A stretch of 64,000 nucleotides of DNA from Pseudomonas parasichuanensis (lineage in GTDB: Bacteria; Pseudomonadota; Gammaproteobacteria; Pseudomonadales; Pseudomonadaceae), in contig NZ_BQHO01000008.1 in NCBI RefSeq assembly GCF_021601385.1, positions 1 through 64,000 of the forward strand. Reading direction: 5' to 3'. Both the position numbers and the translations under genes were made by a program. Under the pieces are notes generated by a model. That model was given only the letters and a program-made list of their open reading frames with translations. It was not told the DNA's origin and did no database searches. Of the stretch, positions 24,338-34,931 are shown piece by piece (position 1 is the first letter of the stretch; every line of letters starts with the position of its first letter).

Positions 24338-25111
24338 ATGCCAAGCAACCTCGTTGTGCAGCCCCCAGTGGACGGCGTCCGCCTGGTCACCCTGCACCGC
24401 CCGCAAGCCCTCAACGCCTTGAACACCGAGCTGCTGGCTGAACTGGCCGCCGAACTCGACGCCGCCGAGCGCGACGAACACACCCACGCCGTGGTCATCA
24501 CCGGCAGCCGCAAGGCCTTCGCCGCTGGCGCCGATATCCATGAAATGGCTGAACGTGACCTGGTCGGCATCCTCAACGACCCTCGCGTGGCCTATTGGCA
24601 ACGCATCGCCACCTTCTCCAAGCCACTGATCGCCGCCGTCAACGGCTTCGCCCTGGGTGGCGGCTGCGAACTGGTGATGTGCGCCGATATCGTTGTCGCC
24701 GGCAGCGATGCGCGCTTCGGCCAACCCGAAATAAACCTTGGCATCATCCCCGGCGCTGGCGGCACCCAGCGCCTGCTGCGGGCGGTAGGCAAGCCGCTGG
24801 CCATGCAGATGGTCCTCGGCGGCGAGGCCATCGACGCCCGCCATGCCCTGCAGGCCGGCCTGGTCAGCGAAGTCACCGAGCCTGAGCTGACGGTCGAGCG
24901 CGCCCTGCAGCTGGCCCGCGCCATCGCCGCCAAGGCGCCGCTGGCCGTGCGCCTGGCCAAGGAGGCGCTGCTCAAGGCCCACGACACCGACCTTGCCAGC
25001 GGCCTGCGTTTCGAGCGCCACGCTTTCACCCTGCTGGCCGGCACCGCCGACCGCAACGAAGGCATCCGCGCCTTCCAGGAAAAACGCCCGGCCCGCTTCC
25101 TCGGCCAGTGA
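24338..25111 (+). CDS. paaF: 2,3-dehydroadipyl-CoA hydratase PaaF
   Basis: The 257-residue crotonase-family protein has the oxyanion-hole segments AFAAGADIHEM and NGFALGGGCELVM and the conserved PEINLGIIPGAGGTQRL with the catalytic glutamate. In the phenylacetate pathway it hydrates 2,3-dehydroadipyl-CoA to 3-hydroxyadipyl-CoA. It opens the six-gene operon paaFGHIJK. PaaF is told from its crotonase neighbour PaaG by the canonical hydratase PEI-x-L-G segment. Confidence 0.9.
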   Translation: MPSNLVVQPPVDGVRLVTLHRPQALNALNTELLAELAAELDAAERDEHTHAVVITGSRKAFAAGADIHEMAERDLVGILNDPRVAYWQRIATFSKPLIAAVNGFALGGGCELVMCADIVVAGSDARFGQPEINLGIIPGAGGTQRLLRAVGKPLAMQMVLGGEAIDARHALQAGLVSEVTEPELTVERALQLARAIAAKAPLAVRLAKEALLKAHDTDLASGLRFERHAFTLLAGTADRNEGIRAFQEKRPARFLGQ

Positions 25112-25143
25112 CCCTACCCCTCCACCGACGGAGCGCTTCCAGC

Positions 25144-25938
25144 ATGCCTTTCCAACACATCCTGTTTGCCATCGACGACGACGGCGTCGCCCTGCTCAGC
25201 TTCAACCGGCCCGAGCAACTGAACAGCTTCAACAGCGCCATGCACCTGGAAGTGCGCGAAGCCCTCAAGCAAGTGCGCCAGAGCGAACACGCCCGGGTGT
25301 TGCTGCTGACCGGTGAAGGCCGTGGCTTCTGCGCAGGCCAGGACCTGTCTGACCGTAACGTCGCCCCCGGCGCCGAAATGCCCGACCTGGGCGAGTCCAT
25401 CGAAAAATTCTACAACCCCCTGGTGCGCAGCCTGCGCGACCTGCCGCTGCCGGTGATCTGTGCCGTCAACGGCGTGGCCGCCGGCGCCGGGGCCAACCTG
25501 CCGCTGGCCTGCGACCTGGTGCTGGCCGCCCGTTCGGCCAGTTTCATCCAGGCGTTCTGCAAGATCGGCCTGGTGCCCGACTCTGGCGGTACCTGGCTGC
25601 TCCCTCGCCTGATCGGCATGGCCCGAGCCAAGGCGCTGGCATTGCTCGGTGAGCGCCTGAGCGCCGAACAGGCCGAACAGTGGGGCCTGATCTACCGCGT
25701 GGTCGACGATGCCGCGCTGCGCGACGAGGCCCTGACCCTGGCCCGTCAGCTGGCGAACCAGCCCACCTACGGCCTGGCCTTGATCAAGCGCGCACTGAAC
25801 CAGAGCTACGACAACCGTTTCGACCAACAGCTGGAACTGGAACGCGACCTGCAGCGGCTGGCCGGGCGCAGCGAGGACTACCGCGAAGGCGTCAGCGCCT
25901 TCATGAACAAGCGCGCCCCCGCGTTCAAGGGGCGTTGA
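25144..25938 (+). CDS. paaG: ring 1,2-epoxyphenylacetyl-CoA isomerase PaaG
   Basis: The 264-residue crotonase-family enzyme carries GRGFCAGQDLSDR, NGVAAGAGANLPLACDL and QAFCKIGLVPDSGGTWLLPR. The latter has the isomerase-type aspartate of VPDSGG in place of the hydratase glutamate. PaaG converts the aromatic-ring epoxide of phenylacetyl-CoA to the oxepin and also shifts a double bond later in the route. The start at 25144 follows paaF by 32 bp with only a weak ribosome site (CGGAG). The adjacent paaF and paaH leave little doubt about the assignment. Confidence 0.92.
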   Translation: MPFQHILFAIDDDGVALLSFNRPEQLNSFNSAMHLEVREALKQVRQSEHARVLLLTGEGRGFCAGQDLSDRNVAPGAEMPDLGESIEKFYNPLVRSLRDLPLPVICAVNGVAAGAGANLPLACDLVLAARSASFIQAFCKIGLVPDSGGTWLLPRLIGMARAKALALLGERLSAEQAEQWGLIYRVVDDAALRDEALTLARQLANQPTYGLALIKRALNQSYDNRFDQQLELERDLQRLAGRSEDYREGVSAFMNKRAPAFKGR

Positions 25939-25940
25939 CC

Positions 25941-27458
25941 ATGGGTGCTCTCGATCAAAACTCGCTGGTGGCAGTCATCGGTGCCGGAGCCATGGGTGCC
26001 GGGATCGCCCAGGTAGCCGCCCAGGCCGGCCACCCGGTTCGCCTCTACGACAACCGCCCAGGCGCCGCGGCACAGGCGGTCGAAGGGATCGACCGGCAAC
26101 TCGGTCGGCTGGTGGAAAAAGGCAAGTTGGCAGCCGCCGAGCGCGAAGCCATCAGCGCCCGCCTGCAGCCTGTGGAAACCCTCGATGCGCTCGCGCCCGC
26201 GCGCCTGGTCATCGAAGCCATCGTCGAAAACCTGTCGATCAAACAAGGCCTGCTGCACCAGCTCGAAGCCCTGTGTGGCGAGGACTGCATCCTCGCCAGC
26301 AACACCTCGTCGCTGTCGATCACCAGCCTGGCCGCCGGCCTGCAGCGTCCCCAGCAGGTGATCGGCATGCACTTCTTCAATCCGGCGCCGTTGATGGCGC
26401 TGGTGGAGATTGTCTCGGGCCTGGCCACTGAGCCAGCGGTGGCCGCCGCCTTGTACGAAACGGCCAAGGCCTGGGGCAAGCAACCGGTGCACACCCAGTC
26501 CACGCCCGGCTTTATCGTCAACCGCGTGGCCCGTCCTTTCTACGCCGAAAGCCTGCGCCTGCTGCAGGAAGGCGCCACCGACTGCGCCACCCTCGATGCG
26601 CTGATGCGCGACGCCGGCGGTTTTCGCATGGGCGCTTTCGAACTCACCGACCTGATCGGCCATGACGTCAACTACGCCGTGACCTGCTCGGTGTTCGAGG
26701 CCTTCTATGGCGATTTCCGTTTCCAGCCGTCGCTGGTGCAGAAGGCGCTGGTGGATGCCGGGCGCCTGGGGCGCAAGTCCGGCCAAGGCTTCTATAGCTA
26801 TGCCGAGGGTGCACAAAAACCACAACCACTCACCCTGGCCAGCCAGGCGAAGGTGGATTGCTGCGTCGTAGAAGGTGACCTTGGCGTGCTGCGCCCCCTG
26901 GTGGAGCGCTTGCGCGCCAGAGGTATCAGCGTCACCGAACGCGCAGGCGCAGGCCAGCTGCGAGTCGGCGACGCCACCCTGGCGTTGTCCGACGGTCGCC
27001 TGGCCAGCCAGCGGGCCCGCGAAGACGGCCTGAGCAACCTGGTCCTGCTCGATCTGGCCCTGGACTATGCCAGCGCTACCCGCATTGCCATCAGCCACGC
27101 CGCCAACTGCACAGCCGAGGCTCGCGACCAGGCGATGGCCCTGCTTCGCACCGCCGGGCTCGAGGTCAGCGCCATCGCCGACCTGCCCGGCCTGGTGGTG
27201 CTGCGCACCGTGGCCATGCTCGCCAACGAAGCCGCTGACGCGGTGCTGCAAGGGGTAGGCACGCCTGCGGACATCGACCTGGCCATGCGCGCCGGGGTCA
27301 ATTATCCCCGAGGCCCGCTGGCCTGGGCCGACAGCCTGGGCGTCGGCTACACCCTGCGCGTGCTCGACAACCTGCAACGCAGCTACGGCGAGGAACGCTA
27401 CCGCCCTTCCCTGCTGCTGCGCCGCACCCACGCCGAAGGAGGCCGCCTGCATGCCTGA
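25941..27458 (+). CDS. paaH: 3-hydroxyadipyl-CoA dehydrogenase PaaH
   Basis: The 505-residue protein has the NAD-binding motif VAVIGAGAMGAGIAQVAAQAG, the catalytic histidine region GMHFFNPAPLMALVE and two C-terminal 3-hydroxyacyl-CoA dehydrogenase domains, the second being the extra one (from about 385) that distinguishes PaaH from shorter dehydrogenases. It oxidises 3-hydroxyadipyl-CoA to 3-oxoadipyl-CoA. It begins two bases after the paaG stop, and its own end overlaps paaI by eight bases, so the operon is translationally tight. Confidence 0.92.
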   Translation: MGALDQNSLVAVIGAGAMGAGIAQVAAQAGHPVRLYDNRPGAAAQAVEGIDRQLGRLVEKGKLAAAEREAISARLQPVETLDALAPARLVIEAIVENLSIKQGLLHQLEALCGEDCILASNTSSLSITSLAAGLQRPQQVIGMHFFNPAPLMALVEIVSGLATEPAVAAALYETAKAWGKQPVHTQSTPGFIVNRVARPFYAESLRLLQEGATDCATLDALMRDAGGFRMGAFELTDLIGHDVNYAVTCSVFEAFYGDFRFQPSLVQKALVDAGRLGRKSGQGFYSYAEGAQKPQPLTLASQAKVDCCVVEGDLGVLRPLVERLRARGISVTERAGAGQLRVGDATLALSDGRLASQRAREDGLSNLVLLDLALDYASATRIAISHAANCTAEARDQAMALLRTAGLEVSAIADLPGLVVLRTVAMLANEAADAVLQGVGTPADIDLAMRAGVNYPRGPLAWADSLGVGYTLRVLDNLQRSYGEERYRPSLLLRRTHAEGGRLHA

Positions 27459-27892
27459 CCTTTCCCCCCAAGCCCTGGCGCGTGCCTGCGCCCAGGCCAT
27501 GTTCGCCCGTGACGCGGCCAGCCAAGGCCTGGGCATCGAACTGCTCGACGCCGGCCCCGGCAGCGCCCGCCTGGCCATGACCGTGCGGGCCGACATGATC
27601 CAGGGCCACGGTACTTGCCATGGCGGCTTTCTATTCGCCCTGGCCGACTCGGCCTTTGCCTTCGCCTGCAACAGCCATGACCAAGCCACGGTCGCCCTGG
27701 GTTGCAGCATCGACTACATCGCCCCGGCCAGACGCGGCGACCAGCTCGTCGCCAGCGCGACCGAACTGAGTCGCAAAGGCCGCACGGGCAACTACGACGT
27801 ACGCATCGAAAACCAGCAGGGCGAGTTGATCGCCCTGTTCCACGGCAAATCCTACAGGGTGCGCGGCAGCGTGCTGGCACCGGAGACTTCCC

Positions 27893-27900
<8 letters not shown>
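27451..27900 (+). CDS. paaI: hydroxyphenylacetyl-CoA thioesterase PaaI
   Basis: The 149-residue hotdog-fold protein has the PaaI-type catalytic segment [20 protein letters not shown] and the strand [13 protein letters not shown]. It hydrolyses (hydroxy)phenylacetyl-CoA and prevents sequestration of CoA when the epoxidation route stalls. The start overlaps the end of paaH by eight bases, and its stop overlaps paaJ by eight bases, so expression is coupled to both. Confidence 0.92.
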
Positions 27901-29113
<1,213 letters not shown>

Positions 29114-29208
29114 TCAGCCACCCAGAGACGCAATGCAACGCGGGCAGTATGCTGCCCTCCATGACACTCAGGGCCCCGGCCCATGACAAGAACAATTCGA
29201 GTGAGACC

Positions 29209-30528
29209 ATGAACCACTACGCCAAAGCCGACCGTGCCCTGCTCGACCCCATGGAAACCGCCAGCCTCGACGCGCTGCGCCAGCACCAGCTGGAGCGCCT
29301 GCGCTGGAGCCTGCTGCACGCCTACCAGAACGTGCCTTTGTACCGCCAGCGCTTCGACGCCTGCGGCGCCCACCCGGACGACCTGCACACGCTGGACGAC
29401 CTGGCCAAGTTCCCCTTCACCGGCAAGAACGACCTGCGCGACAACTACCCCTACGGCATGTTCGCCGTGCCCCAGGACCAGGTGGTGCGCCTGCATGCGT
29501 CCAGCGGCACCACCGGCAAGCCGACCGTGGTCGGCTACACCCAGAACGACATCGACACCTGGGCCAACGTGGTGGCGCGCTCGATCCGCGCCGCCGGCGG
29601 GCGCAAGGGCGACAAGGTGCACGTCTCCTACGGCTATGGCCTGTTCACCGGCGGCCTCGGCGCCCACTACGGCGCCGAGCGCCTGGGCTGCACGGTGATC
29701 CCGATGTCTGGCGGCCAGACCGAAAAGCAAGTGCAGCTGATCCGCGACTTCCAGCCCGACATCATCATGGTCACGCCGTCGTACATGCTCAACCTGGCCG
29801 ACGAGATCGAGCGCCAGGGCATTGCCCCCGACGACCTCAAGCTGCGCCTGGGCATCTTCGGTGCCGAGCCCTGGACCGACGAGCTGCGCCGCTCCATCGA
29901 GCAGCGCCTGGGCATCAACGCCCTGGACATCTATGGCCTGTCGGAAATCATGGGGCCGGGTGTGGCCATGGAATGCATCGAGACCAAGGACGGCCCGACC
30001 ATCTGGGAAGACCACTTCTACCCCGAGATCATCGACCCGGTGACCGGCGCCGTGCTGCCGGACGGCCAGCTCGGCGAGCTGGTGTTCACCTCGCTGAGCA
30101 AGGAGGCGCTGCCGATGGTGCGCTACCGCACCCGCGACCTCACCCGCCTGCTGCCCGGCACGGCCCGGCCGATGCGGCGCATTGGCAAGATCACCGGGCG
30201 CAGCGACGACATGCTGATCATCCGCGGGGTCAATGTGTTCCCCACGCAGATCGAAGAGCAGGTCTTGAAAATAAAACAGCTTTCAGAGCTATACGAGATT
30301 CATCTGTATCGCAATGGCAACCTTGACAGCGTCGAGGTGCACGTGGAGCTGCGCGCCGACAGCCAGTACCTGGATGAAGGCCAGCGCAAGCAGGTGGTGG
30401 GCGAGCTGGCGAAGCAGATCAAGACCTATATCGGCATCAGTACGCAAGTGCATCTGCAGCCGTGCGGGGCCTTGAAGCGCTCCGAGGGTAAAGCTTGCCA
30501 CGTGTACGATAAGCGTATGGCTAGCTGA
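29209..30528 (+). CDS. paaK: phenylacetate-CoA ligase PaaK
   Basis: The 439-residue AMP-forming ligase has the P-loop ASSGTTGKPTVVGYTQND, a GAEPWTDELR segment, YGLSEIMGPGVAMEC and the hinge GRSDDMLIIRGVNVFP. It activates phenylacetate to phenylacetyl-CoA, the inducer that removes PaaX. The ATG at 29209 starts the family N-terminus; an earlier in-frame ATG would add a non-conserved tail. It is the last gene before a strong terminator. Confidence 0.95.
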   Translation: MNHYAKADRALLDPMETASLDALRQHQLERLRWSLLHAYQNVPLYRQRFDACGAHPDDLHTLDDLAKFPFTGKNDLRDNYPYGMFAVPQDQVVRLHASSGTTGKPTVVGYTQNDIDTWANVVARSIRAAGGRKGDKVHVSYGYGLFTGGLGAHYGAERLGCTVIPMSGGQTEKQVQLIRDFQPDIIMVTPSYMLNLADEIERQGIAPDDLKLRLGIFGAEPWTDELRRSIEQRLGINALDIYGLSEIMGPGVAMECIETKDGPTIWEDHFYPEIIDPVTGAVLPDGQLGELVFTSLSKEALPMVRYRTRDLTRLLPGTARPMRRIGKITGRSDDMLIIRGVNVFPTQIEEQVLKIKQLSELYEIHLYRNGNLDSVEVHVELRADSQYLDEGQRKQVVGELAKQIKTYIGISTQVHLQPCGALKRSEGKACHVYDKRMAS

Positions 30529-30546
30529 TTCAACCGCTGCCAGTCG

Positions 30547-30574
30547 AGCCCCGGCATGGTCCGGGGCTTTTTTT
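30547..30574 (+). terminator. intrinsic terminator after paaK
   Basis: An AGCCCCGG/CCGGGGCT stem with a six-base CATGGT loop is followed by seven T residues, 18 bp after the paaK stop. It separates paaFGHIJK from the independently promoted paaABCDE operon. Confidence 0.9.
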
Positions 30575-30636
30575 CGCCTGCGGGAAAGCCTGGGGGCGCT
30601 TTGCGCCCCTTTCGCGGCAGCCCCGGCAACCTCAAT

Positions 30637-30702
30637 GCGATACACAAATCCTATTTGATACATCAAATACTGTTTGATGTTGTGTTTTGTATCGCTTATA
30701 AA
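30637..30702 (+). promoter_or_regulatory. sigma-70 promoter of paaABCDE with candidate PaaX operator
   Basis: TTGATG (30674-30679) and TATAAA (30697-30702) with a 17-bp spacer make a near-consensus promoter. It is embedded in symmetric sequence: GCGATAC at 30637 faces GTATCGC ending at 30695, and a smaller palindrome TTTGATACATCAAA lies between. An operator covering the -35 to -10 region fits PaaX repression. Binding is inferred, not shown. Confidence 0.6.
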
Positions 30703-30743
30703 TACTCCACGCCCCAACGCAGCCCACCCCCGGGAGCCCGAAC

Positions 30744-31733
30744 ATGTACGCACAGCTCGTAGAAACCGGCGTCAAACGCCTCAAGTCGCTGGAAGAGATG
30801 TCGCCCGAAGAGCGCGCCTTCCAGGAAAAGATCGACGCCGAGATCAAGATCGAAGCCAAGAACTGGATGCCCGACGCCTACCGCCAGACCCTCATCCGCC
30901 AGATCTCCCAGCACGCCCACTCCGAGATCGTCGGCATGCTGCCCGAGGGCAACTGGGTCACCCGCGCCCCGTCGCTCAAGCGCAAGCTGCAGCTGATGGC
31001 CAAGATCCAGGACGAAGCCGGCCACGGCCTGTACCTGTACAGCGCCATGGAAACCCTCGGCGCCGACCGCGACGAAGAGATCGCCAAGCTGCACAGCGGC
31101 AAGGCCAAGTATTCGAGCATCTTCAACTACCCCACCCTCAGCTGGGCCGACATGGGCGCGGTAGGCTGGCTGGTCGACGGCGCCGCGATCGTCAACCAGG
31201 TGGTGCTGCAGCGCACCTCCTACGGCCCGTACTCGCGCGCCATGGTGCGCATCTGCAAGGAAGAGAGCTTCCACCAGCGCCAGGGCTACGAGCTGCTGCT
31301 GACCATGATGCGCGACGGCACCCAGGCCCAGCGCGACATGGTCCAGGACGCCATCAACCGCCTGTGGTGGCCGGCGCTGATGATGTTCGGCCCCAGCGAC
31401 GAACACTCGCCCAACAGCGCCCAGTCGATGGCCTGGAAGATCAAGCGCCAGACCAACGACGAACTGCGCCAGCGCTTCATCGACCAGACCGTGCCGCAGC
31501 TGGAACTGCTCGGCTGCACCGCCCCCGACCCTGAGCTCAAGTGGAACGCCGAACGCGGTCACTACGACTTCGGCGAAATCCAGTGGGACGAGTTCTACGA
31601 AGTGATCAAGGGCAATGGCCCCTGCAACCAGGAGCGCGTCGCCACCCGCCGCAAGGCCATCGAGGACGGCGCCTGGGTACGCGAGGCCGCCGTGGCCTAC
31701 GCGCGCAAACAACAGAACAAGAACGCCGCCTGA
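30744..31733 (+). CDS. paaA: phenylacetyl-CoA 1,2-epoxidase catalytic subunit PaaA
   Basis: The 329-residue protein is the ferritin-like diiron subunit of the PaaABC(D)E epoxidase. Iron-ligand motifs are [24 protein letters not shown] and the [15 protein letters not shown] helix. It inserts oxygen into the ring of phenylacetyl-CoA to give the 1,2-epoxide. It is the first gene of a five-gene operon behind a strong, probably PaaX-controlled promoter. Confidence 0.95.
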   Translation: MYAQLVETGVKRLKSLEEMSPEERAFQEKIDAEIKIEAKNWMPDAYRQTLIRQISQHAHSEIVGMLPEGNWVTRAPSLKRKLQLMAKIQDEAGHGLYLYSAMETLGADRDEEIAKLHSGKAKYSSIFNYPTLSWADMGAVGWLVDGAAIVNQVVLQRTSYGPYSRAMVRICKEESFHQRQGYELLLTMMRDGTQAQRDMVQDAINRLWWPALMMFGPSDEHSPNSAQSMAWKIKRQTNDELRQRFIDQTVPQLELLGCTAPDPELKWNAERGHYDFGEIQWDEFYEVIKGNGPCNQERVATRRKAIEDGAWVREAAVAYARKQQNKNAA

Positions 31734-31759
31734 AGCGGCCATCGATGCGGAGATCGAGC

Positions 31760-32041
31760 ATGTCTGACTGGACCCTCTACGAAGTATTCGTGCGCAGCAA
31801 GCACGGCCTCAACCACAAGCACGTCGGCAGCGTGCATGCCGCCGACGCCGCCATGGCCATCGAGAACGCCCGCGAGCTGTACACCCGCCGCAGCGAAGGC
31901 GTGAGCCTGTGGGTGGTGCCCTCGGCGCTGATCACCGCCTCTTCGCCCGACGAGAAAGACCCGCTGTTCGCCCCGGCGGACGACAAGGTCTACCGCCATG
32001 CCAGCTTCTACGAGCTGCCCGCCGAAGTCGGCCACATGTGA
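31760..32041 (+). CDS. paaB: phenylacetyl-CoA epoxidase subunit PaaB
   Basis: The 93-residue protein is PaaB, recognised by WTLYEVFVRSKHGLNHKHVGS and WVVPSALITASSPDEKDPLF. It bridges and stabilises the PaaA-PaaC heterodimers. The ATG at 31760 is preceded by a weak GGAG. The gene lies 26 bp after paaA and eight bases before paaC. Confidence 0.95.
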   Translation: MSDWTLYEVFVRSKHGLNHKHVGSVHAADAAMAIENARELYTRRSEGVSLWVVPSALITASSPDEKDPLFAPADDKVYRHASFYELPAEVGHM

Positions 32042-32049
32042 GGCCCGCC

Positions 32050-32808
32050 ATGCACAAGCAAGCACTTATCCAATACCTGCTGCTGCTCGGCGACAGCGCC
32101 CTGGTCCAGGGCCAGCGCCTGTGCGAGTGGTGCGGCAAGGCCCCGGCGCTGGAAGAAGAACTGGCGCTGATGAACGTCGGCCTCGACCTGGTGGGCCAGG
32201 CCCGCAACTGGCTGGACTACGCCGCCGAGCTGCTGGACGACGGCCGCGACGCCGATGCCCTGGCGTTCCGTCGCGACGAACGCGCCTACCGCAACCTGCT
32301 GCTGGTGGAGCAACCCAACGGCGACTACGCCTTGACCATGCTCAAGCAGTTCCTCTATGACGCCTGGCACCACGCCACCCTCGAAGGGCTCACGGCCTCC
32401 AGCGATGAACGCATTGCCGGCATCGCCGCCAAGGCCCTGAAAGAAGTCACCTACCACCTGCGCCGCTCCGGCGAATGGGTGCAGCGCCTGGGTGGCGGCA
32501 CGGAAGAAAGCCGTCGGCGCATGCTCGAGGCCATTCCGGCGCTGTGGCGCTTCACGGTCGAATTGAGCGTCGCCAACGACAGCGAAGTCCAGCTGGCCCA
32601 GGCCGGTATCGCCGCCGACCCGGCGCAGATTGCCCACCACTGGCTGGACACCGTCATGGCCCTGTTCGCCTCGGTCGACCTGCCCCTGCCCAAGGCCGCC
32701 AGCCATTTCTACCTGGACGGGCGCAAGGGCCTGCACACCGAACACCTGGGCCTGCTGCTGGCCGAAATGCAGTACCTGCCGCGAGCCTACCCCGATGCAA
32801 CCTGGTGA
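32050..32808 (+). CDS. paaC: phenylacetyl-CoA epoxidase structural subunit PaaC
   Basis: The 252-residue protein is the ferritin-like partner of PaaA, with LLLLGDSALVQGQRLCEWCGKAP at the start, DLVGQARNWLDYAAE and KEVTYHLRRSGEW. PaaC lacks catalytic iron and supports PaaA. The end overlaps the start of paaD by 14 bases. Confidence 0.95.
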   Translation: MHKQALIQYLLLLGDSALVQGQRLCEWCGKAPALEEELALMNVGLDLVGQARNWLDYAAELLDDGRDADALAFRRDERAYRNLLLVEQPNGDYALTMLKQFLYDAWHHATLEGLTASSDERIAGIAAKALKEVTYHLRRSGEWVQRLGGGTEESRRRMLEAIPALWRFTVELSVANDSEVQLAQAGIAADPAQIAHHWLDTVMALFASVDLPLPKAASHFYLDGRKGLHTEHLGLLLAEMQYLPRAYPDATW

Positions 32809-33319
32809 GCTGATCGCCGGCGACCGCGGCGCCCGGGCCCAGCAGCACGGCGACCTGGCCCATGCCTGGGCGGTGCTGGCCGAGGTGATGGACCCGGAAG
32901 TGCCGGTGGTCAGCGTGGTCGACTTAGGCATCGTGCGCGACCTCGACTGGCGCGCCGGCCACCTGCACCTGGTGGTCACCCCGACCTACTCCGGCTGCCC
33001 GGCCACCGAAGTGATCGAGGGCGACATCCGCCAGGCCCTGGAGCTGGCCGGTTTTGCCGAACCCGCACTGGAGCGCCGGCTGATACCGGCCTGGAGCACC
33101 GACTGGATCAGTGCCCAAGGCCGTGAGCGCCTGCGCGCCTATGGCATCGCCCCACCCGAGGGCAGCGCCAGCCTGCGCGGCGCAGCCCCCAGCGTGTGCT
33201 GCCCGCAGTGCGGCAGCGCCCATACCGAACTGCTCAGCCAGTTCGGCTCCACCGCCTGCAAGGCGCTGTACCGCTGCCGCGCGTGCCTGGAGCCGTTCGA
33301 CTATTTCAAATGCCTTTGA
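32795..33319 (+). CDS. paaD: PaaD, metal-cluster maturation factor of the epoxidase
   Basis: The 174-residue protein combines a DUF59/MIP18-like N-terminal domain (DPEVPVVSVVDLGIVRD and TPTYSGCPATEVI) with a C-terminal zinc-ribbon-like cysteine cluster (CCPQCGSAH ... CRACLEPFDYFKC). PaaD is thought to help insert the iron-sulfur or diiron centres of PaaE/PaaA. The ATG at 32795 lies inside the end of paaC, implying translational coupling. Confidence 0.93.
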   Translation: MQPGELIAGDRGARAQQHGDLAHAWAVLAEVMDPEVPVVSVVDLGIVRDLDWRAGHLHLVVTPTYSGCPATEVIEGDIRQALELAGFAEPALERRLIPAWSTDWISAQGRERLRAYGIAPPEGSASLRGAAPSVCCPQCGSAHTELLSQFGSTACKALYRCRACLEPFDYFKCL

Positions 33320-33334
33320 GCCGTGGAGAACGCC

Positions 33335-34411
33335 ATGAGCCCGTTTCACAGCCTGACCATCAAGCAAGTGCGCCAGGAAACCCGCGACGCCGTGTCCATC
33401 GCCTTCGACGTGCCCGCACACCTGCAGGAAGATTTCCGCTTCACCCAGGGCCAGTACCTGGTCATGCGCACCCAGCTCGATGACGAGGAAGTGCGCCGCT
33501 CCTATTCGATCTGCAGCGCGGTGCAGGATGGCGAGCTGCGCGTGGCGGTCAAGCGCGTGCCCGGCGGGCGCTTCTCGGCCTTCGCCAACGAAGTGCTCAA
33601 GGCCGGCCAGCAACTGGAGGTGATGCCGCCGTCGGGCAACTTCTTCGTGCCGTTGGACCCGGCGCGCCAGGGCAACTACCTGGGCGTGGCCGCCGGCAGC
33701 GGCATCACCCCGATCCTGTCGCTGGTCGCCACCACCCTGGCCAGCGAGCCCCACAGCCGCTTCACCTTGCTGTACGGCAACCGCGCCAGCAACAGCGCGC
33801 TGTTCCGCGACCGCCTGGAAGACCTGAAGAACCAGTACCTGGACCGCCTCAACCTGATCTTCGTGTTCAGCCGCGAGCAGCAGGACGTCGACCTGTACAA
33901 CGGCCGCATCGACGCCGACAAGTGCGGCCAGCTGTTCTCCCGCTGGCTGGACGTGAAGCAGCTCGACGCCGCGTTCATCTGTGGCCCCCAGGCCATGACC
34001 GAGACCGTGCGCGACAGCCTGCAGGCCAACGGCATGGACAACGCGCGCATCCACTACGAACTGTTCGCCGCAGCCGGCAGCGAAGCCCGTCGCGAAGCCC
34101 GCGAGGCCGCCCGCGAGCTGGATTCGGCGGTCAGCCATGTAACGGTGATCAGCGATGGCCGCGCCCTGGCCTTCGACCTGCCGCGCAACACCCGCAGCGT
34201 GCTCGACGCCGGCAACGCCATCGGCGCCGAGCTGCCCTACTCGTGCAAGGCCGGGGTGTGCTCGACCTGCAAGTGCAAGGTGATCGAGGGCGAGGTGGAG
34301 ATGGACAGCAACCATGCCCTGGAAGACTACGAAGTGGCCGCCGGCTACGTGCTGTCGTGCCAGACCTACCCCCTGAGCGACAAGGTGGTGCTCGACTTCG
34401 ACCAGCTCTGA
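33335..34411 (+). CDS. paaE: phenylacetyl-CoA epoxidase reductase PaaE
   Basis: The 358-residue reductase has an FAD-binding segment (QGQYLVMR, RRSYSICSAV), an NAD(P)H domain (GVAAGSGITPILSL, FICGPQAM) and a C-terminal plant-type [2Fe-2S] domain with CKAGVCSTCKCKV and a fourth cysteine in VLSCQTYP. It passes electrons from NADPH to PaaA. The start at 33335 is favoured over a GTG at 33323 because GGAG lies seven bases upstream of the ATG. Confidence 0.95.
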   Translation: MSPFHSLTIKQVRQETRDAVSIAFDVPAHLQEDFRFTQGQYLVMRTQLDDEEVRRSYSICSAVQDGELRVAVKRVPGGRFSAFANEVLKAGQQLEVMPPSGNFFVPLDPARQGNYLGVAAGSGITPILSLVATTLASEPHSRFTLLYGNRASNSALFRDRLEDLKNQYLDRLNLIFVFSREQQDVDLYNGRIDADKCGQLFSRWLDVKQLDAAFICGPQAMTETVRDSLQANGMDNARIHYELFAAAGSEARREAREAARELDSAVSHVTVISDGRALAFDLPRNTRSVLDAGNAIGAELPYSCKAGVCSTCKCKVIEGEVEMDSNHALEDYEVAAGYVLSCQTYPLSDKVVLDFDQL

Positions 34412-34432
34412 CACCGAGCCGCCTTGCGCTTG

Positions 34433-34547
34433 GTAGGAGCGGCCTTGCGCCGCGAAAGGACCGCAACGCGGTCCCAGGATCTCGGATCCAGCCCCAAGAT
34501 CGCCGGGACCGCGTTGCGGTCCTTTCGCGGCACAAGGCCGCTCCTAC
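34433..34547. repeat. long REP-type inverted repeat between paaE and the transport genes
   Basis: Nearly complementary 43-base arms (34433-34475 and 34505-34547) begin and end with GTAGGAGCGGCC/GGCCGCTCCTAC and enclose about 29 bases. A hairpin of this size could stabilise the paaABCDE transcript or reduce read-through into the transporter genes. Confidence 0.85.
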
Positions 34548-34622
34548 AGGGAGTGTGCAAGCCCTGAGCAACCCCCGCGTGACCTGAAAAAACAATTACA
34601 ACAGCCAGAGAGAACGCCAGCC

Positions 34623-34931
34623 ATGACACCCGAACACCTCGAGAGCATCAACAACCACCCCGACTTCCAACAGCTGATCAAGCGCAAGCGCCGCCTCAAC
34701 GGCACGCTCACCTTGACCATGCTCGCCGCCTACTACGGCTTCGTCCTGCTGGTGGCGTTCGCCCCCGGCGTGCTCGGCCAGTCCCTGAGCGGCGGAGTCA
34801 CCAGCGTCGGCATGCTGGTCGGGGTACTGATGGTGCTGCTGTCCTTCGCCCTCACCGGCATCTACACCCATCGCGCCAACACCGTGCTCGACCCGCTCAA
34901 CGACAAGGTCAAGCAGGAGTGCGCACGATGA
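34623..34931 (+). CDS. DUF485 inner-membrane protein (YjcH-like) paired with PaaL
   Basis: The 102-residue protein has two transmembrane segments ([20 protein letters not shown] and [20 protein letters not shown]) and the DUF485 layout known from YjcH, which is encoded next to the acetate symporter ActP. Its stop overlaps the start of the sodium:solute symporter by four bases (ATGA). It is probably a small accessory subunit of the symporter; the function in the family is not firmly established. Confidence 0.85.
   Translation: MTPEHLESINNHPDFQQLIKRKRRLNGTLTLTMLAAYYGFVLLVAFAPGVLGQSLSGGVTSVGMLVGVLMVLLSFALTGIYTHRANTVLDPLNDKVKQECAR

Noticed and set aside
25878-27710. 610-codon minus-strand frame antisense to paaH and paaI
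   Set aside because: Opposite-strand shadow of genes with strong family motifs.
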